Positions 46,001 to 57,142 of a stretch of 64,000 bases of DNA are shown one piece after another (the stretch's first letter is position 1; each line of letters starts with the position of its first letter). The stretch is from Megamerina dolium (Eukaryota; Arthropoda; Insecta; Diptera; Megamerinidae). The notes under the pieces are model-generated. The model was not told the DNA's origin. It searched no databases and was given only the letters and a program-made list of their open reading frames with translations. The translations under genes and the position numbers were made by a program. Location: positions 96,665,888-96,729,887 of the forward strand of contig OY978525.1 in the NCBI GenBank assembly GCA_963854835.1, read 5' to 3'.

Positions 46001-46296
46001 GAGGAGATTTTCGCCACTCACTTCAGCCGCCTCCCAGCGAGTGCCAGGAAGACGTTGCCCGGTGGTCGCCACATGGAGGGCCCCCATTAATAATAATGAA
46101 AGCGCCATCACATAGTAAGCAGAGCAAGCTATATGACTACCCCTCATTAACAAATAAAGGTATCATCACATAGCGCTCAGATCAAACTACATGACAGCCA
46201 GTGAGTTGACTTGCGATGAGTTCAACAAGGATTGCGCTAGCCCCACCCGGTTGAGGCAGTTAGACACGTTACCTTGCGAAAACACCACCAGACCAC
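43054..46296 (-). mobile_element. RTE-like LINE, near full length
   Basis: About 3.24 kb antisense to Sox14. The 3' end is a (ctta)n tandem repeat (43054-43067), typical of RTE-clade elements. The target duplication catttgatata is at 41389-41399 and 46297-46307; the left copy is now separated by the Tc1-like insertion. It encodes an AP-type endonuclease followed by reverse transcriptase in one frame, now broken. Confidence 0.85.
43096..45948 (-). pseudogene. LINE endonuclease-reverse transcriptase, broken
   Basis: Starting MKKTNMPRIRTTAFVDD, the endonuclease domain has CTWNVRSL, ALQEMRW, LGDFNARVG and GSDHYLV. A frameshift near 45120 and another near 44830 precede the RT, which has YRGISLLS, CGFRPGKSTIDQI, GFRQGD and LAYADDID. 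An in-frame TAG lies at 43875 just after GFRQGD. A second stop is near 43580, with a deletion before MPVLTYGAEAW. The C-terminus ends QRLRWLGHVERMEEHG. Proteins of this kind are often labelled craniofacial development protein 2-like. Inactive. Confidence 0.85.
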
Positions 46297-46500
46297 CATT
46301 TGATATAAGTTTAAGAAAAATGTTTATTTTTAGCTAAAGATTGATTATAAATCAGAATTTAGGTATATGCAACGTTTGATTTAAGTATAAAGCTTTCTTT
46401 AATTGATTATAAATTCTATGAATAAGATTTTGAAAACTTTCGAAATACATATGCCTAATTAGTTGCTTTATTTTTTTCCTCTTCTCTCATGTAATCATAG

Positions 46501-48174
46501 ACAAAGAAGCACTGTCCTGGACATGTTAAACGGCCAATGAATGCATTTATGGTTTGGAGTCAAATGCAGCGTAAAAGAATCTGTGAGAAAACTCCCGATC
46601 TTCATAATGCGCAAATTTCCAGAGAGCTTGGACAACGATGGCAACAATTGAGTAAAGCGCAGAAGCAACCCTATATTAATGAAGCGGAGATATTGCGCAA
46701 ATTTCATATGATCGAGTATCCGGATTACAAGTATAAGCCACAGAAGAAATCCAAATCCAGCAATAAGAAGAGTGAAGCCACCGAAAATGGGGAGGAAAGT
46801 AATATGGAGTCGCCGGAAACAATTCGTAAAAGGAATACGCGTCAAAAAAATCAAAAGACATCACAAGAACAATTGAATCACAAATCACCAACAAGTCGCA
46901 AACGCAAAACGAACAACAATAATAATAACAGCAGCAACAACAACAACAGCAATAGCAACAATACCAACACACAATTTTCTCATCAAATTATCAAACGCAT
47001 TAAAACCGCCACCACAACTCAGTCGTCGCCTGGTTGTGATAACAACGCATTGACCTCAGATAATTTCTTTAGCTATAGTCCTTCGGAATTGTTAACACTT
47101 CCTTCCAGTCGAGGTTGTGGTGGTGGTGTACGCAATAGCAATAATAGGATTAAGTCTGAATTTGATACAACAGCCGGAAGTCGTCTGGTTGATATTTGTG
47201 ATATGGATAGCACCATGGAACGGGTTACAAAGACTAATTCATGTGATTTAGTAGATCAACTTAAAAGCAGCGCAGCTGGTTGTGAAGCCCAGCTAGAAGA
47301 TGTTTTGAATGAGATGAACTCAGAGAATTTCTTCGAGCCCACCGTTGAATTTGATCGTTACAGTATCAATGCAAACATCTCTGGCCGTCCTCAAAAGCCA
47401 AATCAACTCACTCCAATTACTACCGCCAATATGCAACTGCAACAATCATCGGCAAGATTCACAAGTGACCTTAGTGATAGTAATTTTGATACAAAAGAGA
47501 ACATTGTGAATGATGCCAATTTACATCCCGCCAGCCATATCGTTCATCAAAATCAATATCACAATACAAATAATTGTATTATGTCAGCCATTGATGCCAA
47601 TAGACTAAATTCAAATCCTGTAAAGTTAGAATGTGGCGATAATCTCGAAATTGATACCAAATGTAATAATCAACGGAACGAATTTTTTACAACATTGCAA
47701 CGCAATGATGAATGTTCTGTTGGCGATACGTTTCAGCGGCAACAACACACTAACTTCTCTGTAGAGCCGCAACCGGTATTAATGGAAATGTACGATGGCA
47801 ATCCAAATAGTGTTGGTAATAGCAGTACTGACAGCGGTAGCGGCGTGGACAGTTCCCATTCAACAATAGCGCGCGGAGATGATATTTATTCGCTGACCCT
47901 ACCAGGTTCAACAGATGATGGCGATTGCAATATCCTCAATATGACGGATTTCCACAGCAACGCATTCATCAATGCCAGTATAGGCAATGTCAATGCTGCT
48001 GAGCTCATTTCATCTTTTACAACTCCGACTATTGAACCGCCAAATGATCTCAACTCGTACTATGATACAAATGAAGCTTTCCTCCCCTTCTCTTATGTTG
48101 ATGATATGCCGTTAGCTGACTCGATTGGTAATCATTTAGAATATTACAATAGATTTGAATATTCAGCGACATAA
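46501..48174 (+). CDS. Sox14: Sox14 (SoxC transcription factor), HMG-box exon
   Basis: The exon starts after the acceptor at 46500 and encodes 557 residues to the stop; with exon 1 the protein is about 634. The HMG box ([20 protein letters not shown] to [10 protein letters not shown], residues about 86-160) bends DNA at Sox sites and is nearest the SoxC class. Asn-rich and Ser-rich stretches follow. Conserved downstream words such as [20 protein letters not shown] and the C-terminal [18 protein letters not shown] look like the SoxC transactivation region of fly Sox14, an ecdysone-response regulator in metamorphosis and neuron remodelling. An aataaa lies near 48257. Confidence 0.9.
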   Translation, partial: TKKHCPGHVKRPMNAFMVWSQMQRKRICEKTPDLHNAQISRELGQRWQQLSKAQKQPYINEAEILRKFHMIEYPDYKYKPQKKSKSSNKKSEATENGEESNMESPETIRKRNTRQKNQKTSQEQLNHKSPTSRKRKTNNNNNNSSNNNNSNSNNTNTQFSHQIIKRIKTATTTQSSPGCDNNALTSDNFFSYSPSELLTLPSSRGCGGGVRNSNNRIKSEFDTTAGSRLVDICDMDSTMERVTKTNSCDLVDQLKSSAAGCEAQLEDVLNEMNSENFFEPTVEFDRYSINANISGRPQKPNQLTPITTANMQLQQSSARFTSDLSDSNFDTKENIVNDANLHPASHIVHQNQYHNTNNCIMSAIDANRLNSNPVKLECGDNLEIDTKCNNQRNEFFTTLQRNDECSVGDTFQRQQHTNFSVEPQPVLMEMYDGNPNSVGNSSTDSGSGVDSSHSTIARGDDIYSLTLPGSTDDGDCNILNMTDFHSNAFINASIGNVNAAELISSFTTPTIEPPNDLNSYYDTNEAFLPFSYVDDMPLADSIGNHLEYYNRFEYSAT

Positions 48175-48410
48175 GAGAAAACATCATCGAAAACATCATC
48201 AAAAACATCATCTAGTACATAAGATACGGGGTTAAGAAAAACTAATGTGCAAAGAATAAAGCTTCTTTTACTTCATTCCATTAAAAGAAGAGAAATATAA
48301 ATTCGTATTATAAACACGTGTATTAGAGTTATCATTAATTGATTCAAATCACATTCAAATACACATTTATTTATTTATATCACATACTCGTTCATACTCG
48401 TAGTTATTTA
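48175..48410 (+). other. Sox14 3' untranslated region
   Basis: Short repeated acatcatcgaaa-like motifs after the stop, then aataaa near 48257. The transcript probably ends here or slightly downstream. Confidence 0.5.
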
Positions 48411-49210
48411 GCCCGATTCTGAATATTCCCGGGGAATTTTTCCCCAGGAAATTGATATTTTCCGAGAATAAATTCCTCCTATTCTAAACAATCAGGGAAT
48501 AGAATAAAAAGGGAAACAGAATTTCGAATTTTCGAAGACAGTTGTTCTACTTATTGTGTTTTGTTTTGAATAAGAAGTGCAATTTATTTGTGATACTTTA
48601 ACAATAAATCTAAATCAATCAATATAAAAACAATATAATTGTGCACAAACAATAAAAAAATTATGTATAGCGATGCGGCACATCTGCTTGAACTGCCGGA
48701 AACATTGTAATTATAAGAAGAAGTTACTTTTATATGTGTTTATTATATTATTTATTCATTTTCAAACATTTTGAAAAATATTGTAGGGTATTTGTAGAAA
48801 CCGCGTGCAATGTCCGGGTGCGATTGCATCGTGTTCAGTAGTATTTCAAATTGAAATTTATAAATTTATTTGTTTTTTTTTTATCTAAAAGTAAGAATAA
48901 TACTTTAATTATATTAGTAATAATAATAAATAACAACATTTATTAAATTTTCAAAGAAAAAAATTGATTACTTATATTTTTGCATCCAACTCCCTTGCAG
49001 ATTTTTGGCGGAATAATTTTCAATAAGCGTCATCACATTTCCCCTTTTATTTACATTCATAATGCCTACTTTTTCCCAGGGAAGAAATTCCCAATTTCGA
49101 AGTTCGTTTAGAATTGGAGGATAGGGAAAACTCTCGGGGAATTTATATTCAGAGTATAAGATTAGGGTAAAAGGGAAAAATTCCCGGGGAATTCTTATTC
49201 AGAATCGGGC
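48411..49210. mobile_element. MITE family C with long inverted ends
   Basis: An 800-bp noncoding element. The left end reads gcccgattctgaatattccc and the right end, inverted, gcccgattctgaataagaat. The arms continue with diverged similarity for about 100 bp (cggggaattttt; ttctaaac). The target duplication could not be fixed. No transposase. Confidence 0.75.
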
Positions 49211-50053
49211 TGATTGATGCCACCCTGAAAGAAAAAACACAGTTGCAATAAATTAACATTTTATACGTGTAAGTGGACTGTGCATGTCTTACTTGTCTGT
49301 CTTTGTCCGGTTGTTTATTCAAGATACATAACTCATATGCCTCATTTTCTAAATGTTTACACATACATTAAGCTATTTTAAAAATGTTGAAATATGCACA
49401 AATTTTTCATAACTTCGTATTTTATATATGTACTTTATATACCTAAATACAAACATACATACACATATTATATACCTATACCTATATATATATATTATAT
49501 ACATATACATTTTTATATATTTGAAAAGAAGAAAATATACATAAATTGATTAATTTTATATATTTATATGTATTTTTAAGAAAATCATATTTTACATAAG
49601 ATAAAAATATATTCATACATATACAACATATATACTATACGAGTTAATATAAGCAGAAATTATTGATCGTCATAATTTGTAATTAAGCAAAACAAACAAA
49701 CAAAAGACTTCTACTATTCGCTTCCTGCCTATGCAAAGGACGATACATACAAGAGCGTATAGTACGTCGTCGCCGGATCGCTTACCTCAATTTTTCCACA
49801 TATGTACCGAAAATATTAATTAGTATAGACAAAAGGCCATAGATTATATATATATATTTTTGGTTCAATTATATAATTTATATTTGCATATATTTCATAT
49901 GAAAGAAGTTTAATTTTTATCTAAAAATACAATTTATATACACATACCAATATCTGTACATACATTTGTTTTTTTGTATATATGTAGTACATGATTTTTT
50001 ACACATACACATACATACATATGTAAATATAAAACAAGAATATAAATATATGT
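49211..50053. other. AT-rich region, 3' of the CD36-family gene
   Basis: Contains TA-rich simple sequence and probably the 3' UTR of the - strand receptor gene. No other feature. Confidence 0.4.
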
Positions 50054-53000
50054 CTAGGAAGTCTTCCAACGGATGTTCCGCAGTGATAAATACACATTAA
50101 TGTAACAACATATGGTGCCACATAATAGCAGCGCCATTAAGATAGGCTGTAAAATGGGCGCTATATAGATATTAAAACGCATTAGACACAACACTATTGT
50201 TGGCAAATCGTCTAAATCCTGCAATTAAACATGTATGTAAAATATGTATATGTAAAATTGAGACAAAAAAAAAGCAAATTTATTAAAAATGTAAAACTGG
50301 CCTTCATCTTTATTCGTAGGTACTTACATATTCATACCAAAATGTTGGTATCATCATATGACTAAAACGTTGCAAGTGCTTGTTATAGCCCAACATATCT
50401 GGCATTGGTATATTTGATTGAAATCTGTATTTTTCTTCAATTGGAATTCCAGTAAGAGGTTGAATGTAAATTGTTGCTTCATGCTTCTCAGCATTCGGAG
50501 CGAATCCTTCAAAATGCTGGCTCCAATTATACGATGACCGGTAGAAATGTGGTGCAGAAAATGCTGATGGCACATCACCTGCATACATCAATATTTATAT
50601 TATTATTTGCCAAAAAAATTTAATTTAATTGAAATTTCATATTCGCTCGAAATCGAAGACTTCGCAATCGAGACTTATCGCAGCAAGTTCTGCAAGATTA
50701 ACCCTTGCCATGTAACTTCGGCTCACTTGTGTCCGGCTCTTAAAAAAGTACGTAAAAGTGCTAAAAAAAATTAGAATAAATTCACGAAACTTTATTGAGG
50801 AGTCTATTTTACCTATATTACCGACTTTTTAATTTGTTTAAAAAAACAAAACCGTGGAAAATGCTAGTTTCCGCAAGTGACCCAACGTTACACGTTAAGG
50901 GTTAAAAATGCTCGTTTTTCTGGTATAATGATAACAAATAATTTATTCGCTAAAATCCAAAAGCCCATACTTTTAGTTCCACTAATTTTTGTATAGTTGT
51001 TTTGTTTACTTAAATGGTGCACTCATCGTTTTCACTTCTGCGACTGTCGATTTTTATTCTTAGACTGTCACCGCCAAATGTTAAATTAGAGCCTCTTTGT
51101 CAGAGCTTTCTACTCTTATAATCCAAAAAGGTTTTCACCGAGGCTCAAATTGTCTTATCCGTGTTGTAGCCCAGAATGGACAATTTAATGTCAAAACGCA
51201 TATTAAAATACTAACAAACAAAAGAATATTATGAACGTTTCATTATTCTTTCTCTTAAAAAGTTCTGAGGGCAACAAACCAGTCCATATAATTATGTATA
51301 TAATTTTTCTATTTAAAAAAAAATAAATAAATATGTGGCACATAAAGCCCCAAAGGGTTCATTGGCCGATCTTCTCTTCCATTACTGTTGTGCGTCTTAA
51401 ATTTTGGACAATATTAGAAGGGACCTACTTATTTTAGCCGGTTCCGAACGGCAGAACACTTGTGACATCACTTTCTGAGCTTTGTCACAGAGTTCTTTAA
51501 GAAGCTTTTTCATGGCAAGTGGGTACCGTTCGAAAGAAAAATCTTATCGATATTAAATTTGTTATGCATCAGCCGGGGATTGAACCACGACCTACAGATC
51601 AGAAGGCGAACACACTAACCACTGAGCTACGGCATTTACGTTAACTTTATTGAGTGTGGAGCATCTACTCAAAGGGTCAAGGGTATATTAATTTCTTTCT
51701 GCCGTTTTAACTACGATAATGAGATGCACATACATTATTTACAAAAATCGCGGTCTGTCTGTACGCACAATATTTGCCGCACTTATAGAGTTATCGAGTT
51801 GAAAATATGATTATTTTCGCTAACGAATGGGTTCGTGAATGGGCAAAATCGAATTAAAATCACATCCAACTTCCATTCAAAAGTATTTTCTTGAATAAGT
51901 TTTCCTCAATTTACTCACGAAAATATAAGTACCTTTCATCGCAGAATGAACATATTTGAAAATGGGCGTAATTGGATGAAAACCGCTCCTACCGCCCATA
52001 TAAAAGTTTGTTGTTGAATGTATGTATTCACTCTAATCACGAAAATATAGTTATCGAGCTACAACTTGGCATATAAAGTAACTCTCATCCCAGAATGGAT
52101 ATATTTGAAAATTGTCGTATTGGATAAAAGACACGCCTACCTCCCATACAATAGTATGTTGGTGAATCTTTAATTTCAGCAAAAAAAAACTATGCGTTCT
52201 TGAGGCAAGTTGCTTGAAATTGGTTCCTTTTGATATCGACTTGATATTGAAATTTTTTTGATATTTTTTGTTTGAGAGGGAATTTTTTCTTATTCTCTAA
52301 AATTTCGTTGCTGGATAATTCTTCCTGGGAAAGTGAACAATTATACCTTATGTCTGTCTATCTGTTATGCTGAAGGTTATCTATGAGAAGCTTCGGTGTC
52401 ACCGAAGATAAGAGTTTCCAAATTTTTTCAATTTGCAGAATGCCGATCGCGTAATAGTATTTGCTTGCAGAAGATTTTCAAACACAATTTTCTACACATA
52501 TTCGTAAAGATTGTTTCAACTACTCCCGATATATTGACTCGCAGATCGACAAGGAATATAAAAATAAATAAATAGGTCCCTTTGGCCGAGCACAACCATT
52601 GTGCCATCACTTTTTCTGAACTTTGTCACAGAGCTCTTTTAAGCAGCTTTTCATGGTAAAGTGTTATTGCCGGAAGAATTGCCAATTGCTTGGGGGCAGA
52701 TGGAGACTGTTGGAAAGTAAAATCTTTTCAATATTAAAGTTGTCACACGACCTACGGATCGGAATGACAATGCACTAACCACTGAGCTGCGGCACCCACT
52801 TTCTACTTGTTTTGGATCGTTATAAAAAAAAAATTTCAAGTAATTTTAAACTCAAGCGAAATTAATTTTTGTGTTCTAGAAATCGAATGTGGAACACCAA
52901 AATGAAATTTCATTTTTGATAAATTGTCAAATCCATTTCGATCGAAATTTTCCACTTACTCGAAATACATGAAGTTATATCAAACATTCCCTTTGGCAAT

Positions 53001-54032
53001 TTAATTCCCATTGATTCGTCTAGGCATTGTGGTGACTCATTGAAATCCGATATTACATATTTATAAGCATCGAAGCCAAGATGTGTAACGTCTTCCTTGT
53101 ATCGCAAACGGTGAGTGCGACATAATTCGGACGCAACAATTGCTAGTTCTTTGTCCCTCGTCAAGAAGGGCGGGAAGAGTGAATTGTCGAATGTGTTTGA
53201 TACATTGATGGGACAATAAACGTGCGGATTTCGATACATATATTGCAAATGTGCTTCTTGCTCAGGAAAATATGTTATGTTATTTAATGAGTTTACACGG
53301 AAAAAATTTGCAAAACCTTCCTGCATGCCGATTTTAACACTATACACCTCCTCTTTAGGTCGTAGGGCCTATGGAATAGAAAATATTCGATGTATTGTAT
53401 TTGCCATTAAATAAAATTAGCATTTAATTCACTCACATTATATAACATTCCACAGTTGGTGGCAATATTTGGTACATAATTTGAAAGCATATCCAATGCT
53501 GGTGTTCTAAAATCCCACAAGAAGTAATAAATTGTCTGATTGATGAAGACCGATTCATGTCTTGTTACCGCATTGAATGCATGGCGTACCAAAAACACCC
53601 AATCGTGTAATTTGGCAGCTGCCCCTAGCAGAATGTAATTGGGTAAGACGACCGTTTGATTGAGAATGTCTGGTGCACAACTTGCTTCAGCATCAAATTC
53701 AAGTTGATCGTATCGAAAGCGTCTGTATGTTAACGTTGTCTCATTTTGATGTAAAACTTCATTTCTTCCCGTAATTTTATAGACAATTGGTCCCACTTCG
53801 TTTACTTTTAATTTGGTGTCTTCTCCGCTAAGGAAAGCTTCAGCATTTGTAATATTGAATATATAGCTATTAAGTTTGCCATATGGTGATATGATCCAAT
53901 TGATTTGCGATAGAGAACTATGACGAAAACGTATATGCTCCCAAGCCAATAGTTCCTGGTAATTATATTTAATAGAGAGAACAACTAGAAATGCACCCAC
54001 AATACCGAAAATACAAAGCGTGATGATTTTAC
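50054..54032 (-). CDS. CD36/scavenger receptor class B protein, partial
   Basis: Exons on the - strand at 54032-53437, 53368-52960, 50578-50328 and 50218-50054 join in phase with GT-AG introns, giving about 473 residues. An N-terminal membrane span (IITLCIFGIVGAFLVVLSI) is followed by the large CD36 ectodomain: GPIVYKITGRNEV, NCGMLYN joined to ALRPKEE, then CPINVSNTFDN, SAPHFYRSSYNW. A second span (ILQPILMALLLCGTICCYI) and a short cytoplasmic tail close it. Many N-glycosylation sites. The family binds lipids, lipoproteins or pheromones at the cell surface. The first exon (about 10-40 residues) was not found. Which fly paralogue this is cannot be told. Confidence 0.88.
51321..51638 (-). mobile_element. 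tRNA-derived SINE, copy 3
   Basis: Lies in the 2.4 kb intron of the CD36-family gene, same strand as the gene. It has the A box and B box and the usual tail, but an internal segment of about 45 bp is deleted. Confidence 0.82.
51640..52430. repeat. Probable relic of the TATACCC/297-bp repeat family
   Basis: Scattered landmarks resemble the array at 59.8-61.7 kb (gggtatatt, 'ggtctgtctgtacgcac', 'aatgggcgtaattggatgaaa', 'cgcctacctcccatacaa'). Diverged, so the assignment is weak. Confidence 0.4.
52557..52797 (-). mobile_element. tRNA-derived SINE, copy 4 (diverged)
   Basis: Shorter and more diverged copy in the same intron. It keeps actaaccactgagctgcggc (the A-box region) and 'gaagaattgccaattgcttg' but has lost part of the body and the B box is altered. 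Confidence 0.75.
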
Positions 54033-55214
54033 CTAAAAATAAAAAAAGAAATAATAATGAAAAGAAAAACGAACAGAAACACAATAATAAAAGAGAAACG
54101 TAATTCAAATTAAATTATGTAATTGTATATTAAAAAACTCGTGTTAGTTCTACATATATTTTCATTAACTTGCTAACACCAAAAACACTTGAGTCCCGGC
54201 ATGATTATGTGGTTCGATTTTGCAATTTACTAATGTGCAGAGACCTAACTTCAAACAGTACGTCCTACTAAATGAAAATTGCCATATGCGAGTATGTGTG
54301 TACTCATACTCATACGCTCAACTCTAGTTTAATCTGACCTTTTGGCTTGTCTTTTAAAACATCTAGCATCAGCTCTCTAAAAAATATTGACGATGAGAGC
54401 ACAATTTATATTTATTGCATTAGACTTTTTGGTGCTTTTTTTTTATTGCATAGAATCAGCAGAATTCTTTCTGTCTGTCTATACATATAATACATACTAG
54501 ATGTATACTGAATCGAAAATGGTAAATGACATATTTTATTATACATATATTATACAATTCACATGTTGACTGATAATGAGAACTACATATAGAAGGACGT
54601 ATATAGTCAAAATTGATACTGATAATACTCGGTCTCGTTGTACAATAATACATACATCTACATACATATATAAAACTGATGCTGATATCAATTAAATCAA
54701 TTTTTTTTATTATTGCAAATAATACATATAAATTATGTGATTTAATAACTGATTTGGCAAAAAAAAAACAAAAAAAGACAAATTATATACATATGACAAT
54801 TACGCAGGCTCACAACTTACATTTTTTAAACTTCCACTTCTTAAAATGATGTATTTAAATTAATAATGCTGATTTCAAAAATAATATAATTAGAGTCGGC
54901 AATGGACGTGGTTTTTTTTTATTTAAAATCTAATATTTTAATAGTCTTGAGATGTATTTTTGAGCACCCTACTATGCTTCAATGAAAATGTGAACAAATG
55001 TTGATGTATTTTTGCGAAATCTGGCATGAGTTCTTTTATGGTTCAAGGACACGAACGCTATTGTAAATGGGCATGTTAACTTTGGATTTTCGATGTATTT
55101 TATTTGGTACATAGTGGGTAATAATCTCATGACTGCTTCTAAATGCTTTTTCTTGAACGCACTTGTAATTTGGTATTATGGTATTTATAAACCCCGAGCT
55201 AATAATAAATACAA
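54033..55214. other. Upstream of the CD36-family exons
   Basis: A splice acceptor (tttttag) at 54033 ends the first visible intron. The missing N-terminal exon must be upstream but no candidate is convincing here. AT-rich otherwise. Confidence 0.4.
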
Positions 55215-55652
55215 GAATGACAGACATAGACAAATGGCCTATGGGTGCGCTCTATCACGGGCAAGACCGCGCAACATATCTGGCCAGAGCTAGACTGGAG
55301 CAGCACAAAGAGTCTGCTCAGTCTAGATAGAAGCGTGTTGAATGTGACGATGGTATTAATTACACGCTACTGCGTTCTTGGTACACATGCTAGGAGAATA
55401 GGATTAGGCCACCTAATACTTGACTTTTGCAGAAGCTGCAGAGACGAGGAAGAAGAGGAGTCAATCCTACATTTAATGTGTATATGCCCGGCAGTTTTTC
55501 GCAGGCGCATGTCAACAGCAAAAGTGAGGGAGCTCAAACACTTTATTTTAAGCTCAAAATGGTTTGAGTTGCGAATTAGAATTAAAGACCATGTGGTAAC
55601 ACAATGGGTCTATGTTGACCTAAGATTGTCACTTCGGGACAGCCTACCCTAG
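55215..55652 (+). pseudogene. LINE C-terminal RNase H/cysteine-rich tail (jockey/I-type)
   Basis: The frame gives AQHIWPELDWSSTKSLLSL, GTHARRIGLGHLILDFCRSC and DEEEEESILHLMCICPAV, the characteristic end of jockey/R1/I-type LINE reverse transcriptase proteins. The CxxC...HxxC-like pattern is kept. The rest of the element is missing (5' truncation, common in LINEs). It ends just before the SINE at 55669. Confidence 0.8.
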
Positions 55653-55668
55653 CCGACCTACCTACTTA

Positions 55669-55937
55669 TAAGCCCCAAAATTCTCTTTGGTCTAACTTCT
55701 CTTCCAGTACTGTTGTGCGTGTTAAATTTTGGACATTATTAGAAGGGGCCAACTCATTTTAGCCGCTTCCGAACGGCAGAACTCTAGAGACATAACTTTT
55801 TCTGAGCTTTTTCAAAGAGTTGTTTTAGAAGCTTTTCCATGGCACATTGTTATCGACGGGAAAATTGTAAATTGCTTGTCTACAGGTGGGTTCCGTTCGA
55901 AAGAAAAATCTTTCCGACCTATGGATCAAAGGTAAAC
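55669..55937 (-). mobile_element. tRNA-derived SINE, copy 5 (truncated)
   Basis: Body of the SINE on the - strand with the tRNA-like head lost after the cgacctatggatca block. More diverged than copies 1-3. It adjoins a LINE fragment. Confidence 0.72.
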
Positions 55938-57142
55938 GCATGAAATTCCTTTTTCAAAAAATTTTAAAGCTTGGCTCTGTAGTACGAGAGATAAACTGCC
56001 TTGTGGCATCAAAGTGAACAAAGTGTTTTCAAATTGTACCCTTTATATCAGTTGGCACAACAAATATGTTTTTAAGACTTGAAAAAATCTCAGGGATTAT
56101 TAGACAGTTCGTAAATGACTGAAAATTATTTATGGGAAATGTTTATTTGTGAATGAGAAAAAAGTAAGTGAAAGAATAAATTTTAATCAATAAAAAAAAT
56201 TAAAAAATTGAGATGAAAATTGCTCCAAATCGCAGTGAACTCACTGGGGCTGTGTTTTGGCGGTTCTCATTCTTCGGCATATTTTTCTTGCAAATTATGG
56301 AGAAATCAATGTCTTCCTTAACGTTGATTTCGGTCTGATACGATGTTTTCTTTGCGGTTCTTTCTTGTTGGTTCGTCGAAAAATGCTGAGTGAAAAAAAA
56401 AACTTCCAAAGTATAAAATTTATATTTGCTATGGCAGCGAGGTAACAGTGTGTGTACACAGGTCGAGGGTTCAAAGGAAAATGAGCTTTTGGTTGAAACT
56501 GCCAACAATACCCAAAAATACCCTTCCTTCCCCTACATAGCATTCTATGCAGAGTATACCTTATATAGGCATATTTCTAGTAAATATTTACTAACAGATT
56601 GTGATTCATAGAAATATGCACTGAATTCTTCGTAATATTTCTTCAGACTTAAAATTTCTGCAAATAAATGGCATGGCATAAAATTTGGAATTTTTTTTGA
56701 AGTAATAAGTGTGTTTGTTTATAGAAAATTCGTACAAGTGCATACTAATTATCATCATTTTTTTGTCAAATAGTGTTTGCTTACGCCAGAAAAGAGAGCG
56801 TAAAATTACAGTTCGCTGTGAGAGAATTTACAAGACTTTAACGGATAAATTTTTACTCGTAAGAATTTGCAACCAAGAAAATCACATGATTGATTTATTT
56901 TTTCTAAAAAATTTATATTCAAAATTAGTTGTTTCTGTTAACTTGCAAATTGCTGTTTTTTATTTTTTTTGATATTTTTCTGTTTAAGAGCAAATGCTTC
57001 CATTATCACTTATTCTTACATACATATATTTATATGTTAGTACATATGTACTTCCTAAAATTAGTAATCAATTTTTGGAAAGGAGAAATTCAATCTAACA
57101 ACTCTTTCGTAGTACATGCATATATTTAGGTATAAGTACATA
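55938..57142. other. Intergenic, nothing recognised
   Basis: AT-rich, no domain or repeat ends seen. The short open frames are judged chance. Confidence 0.4.
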
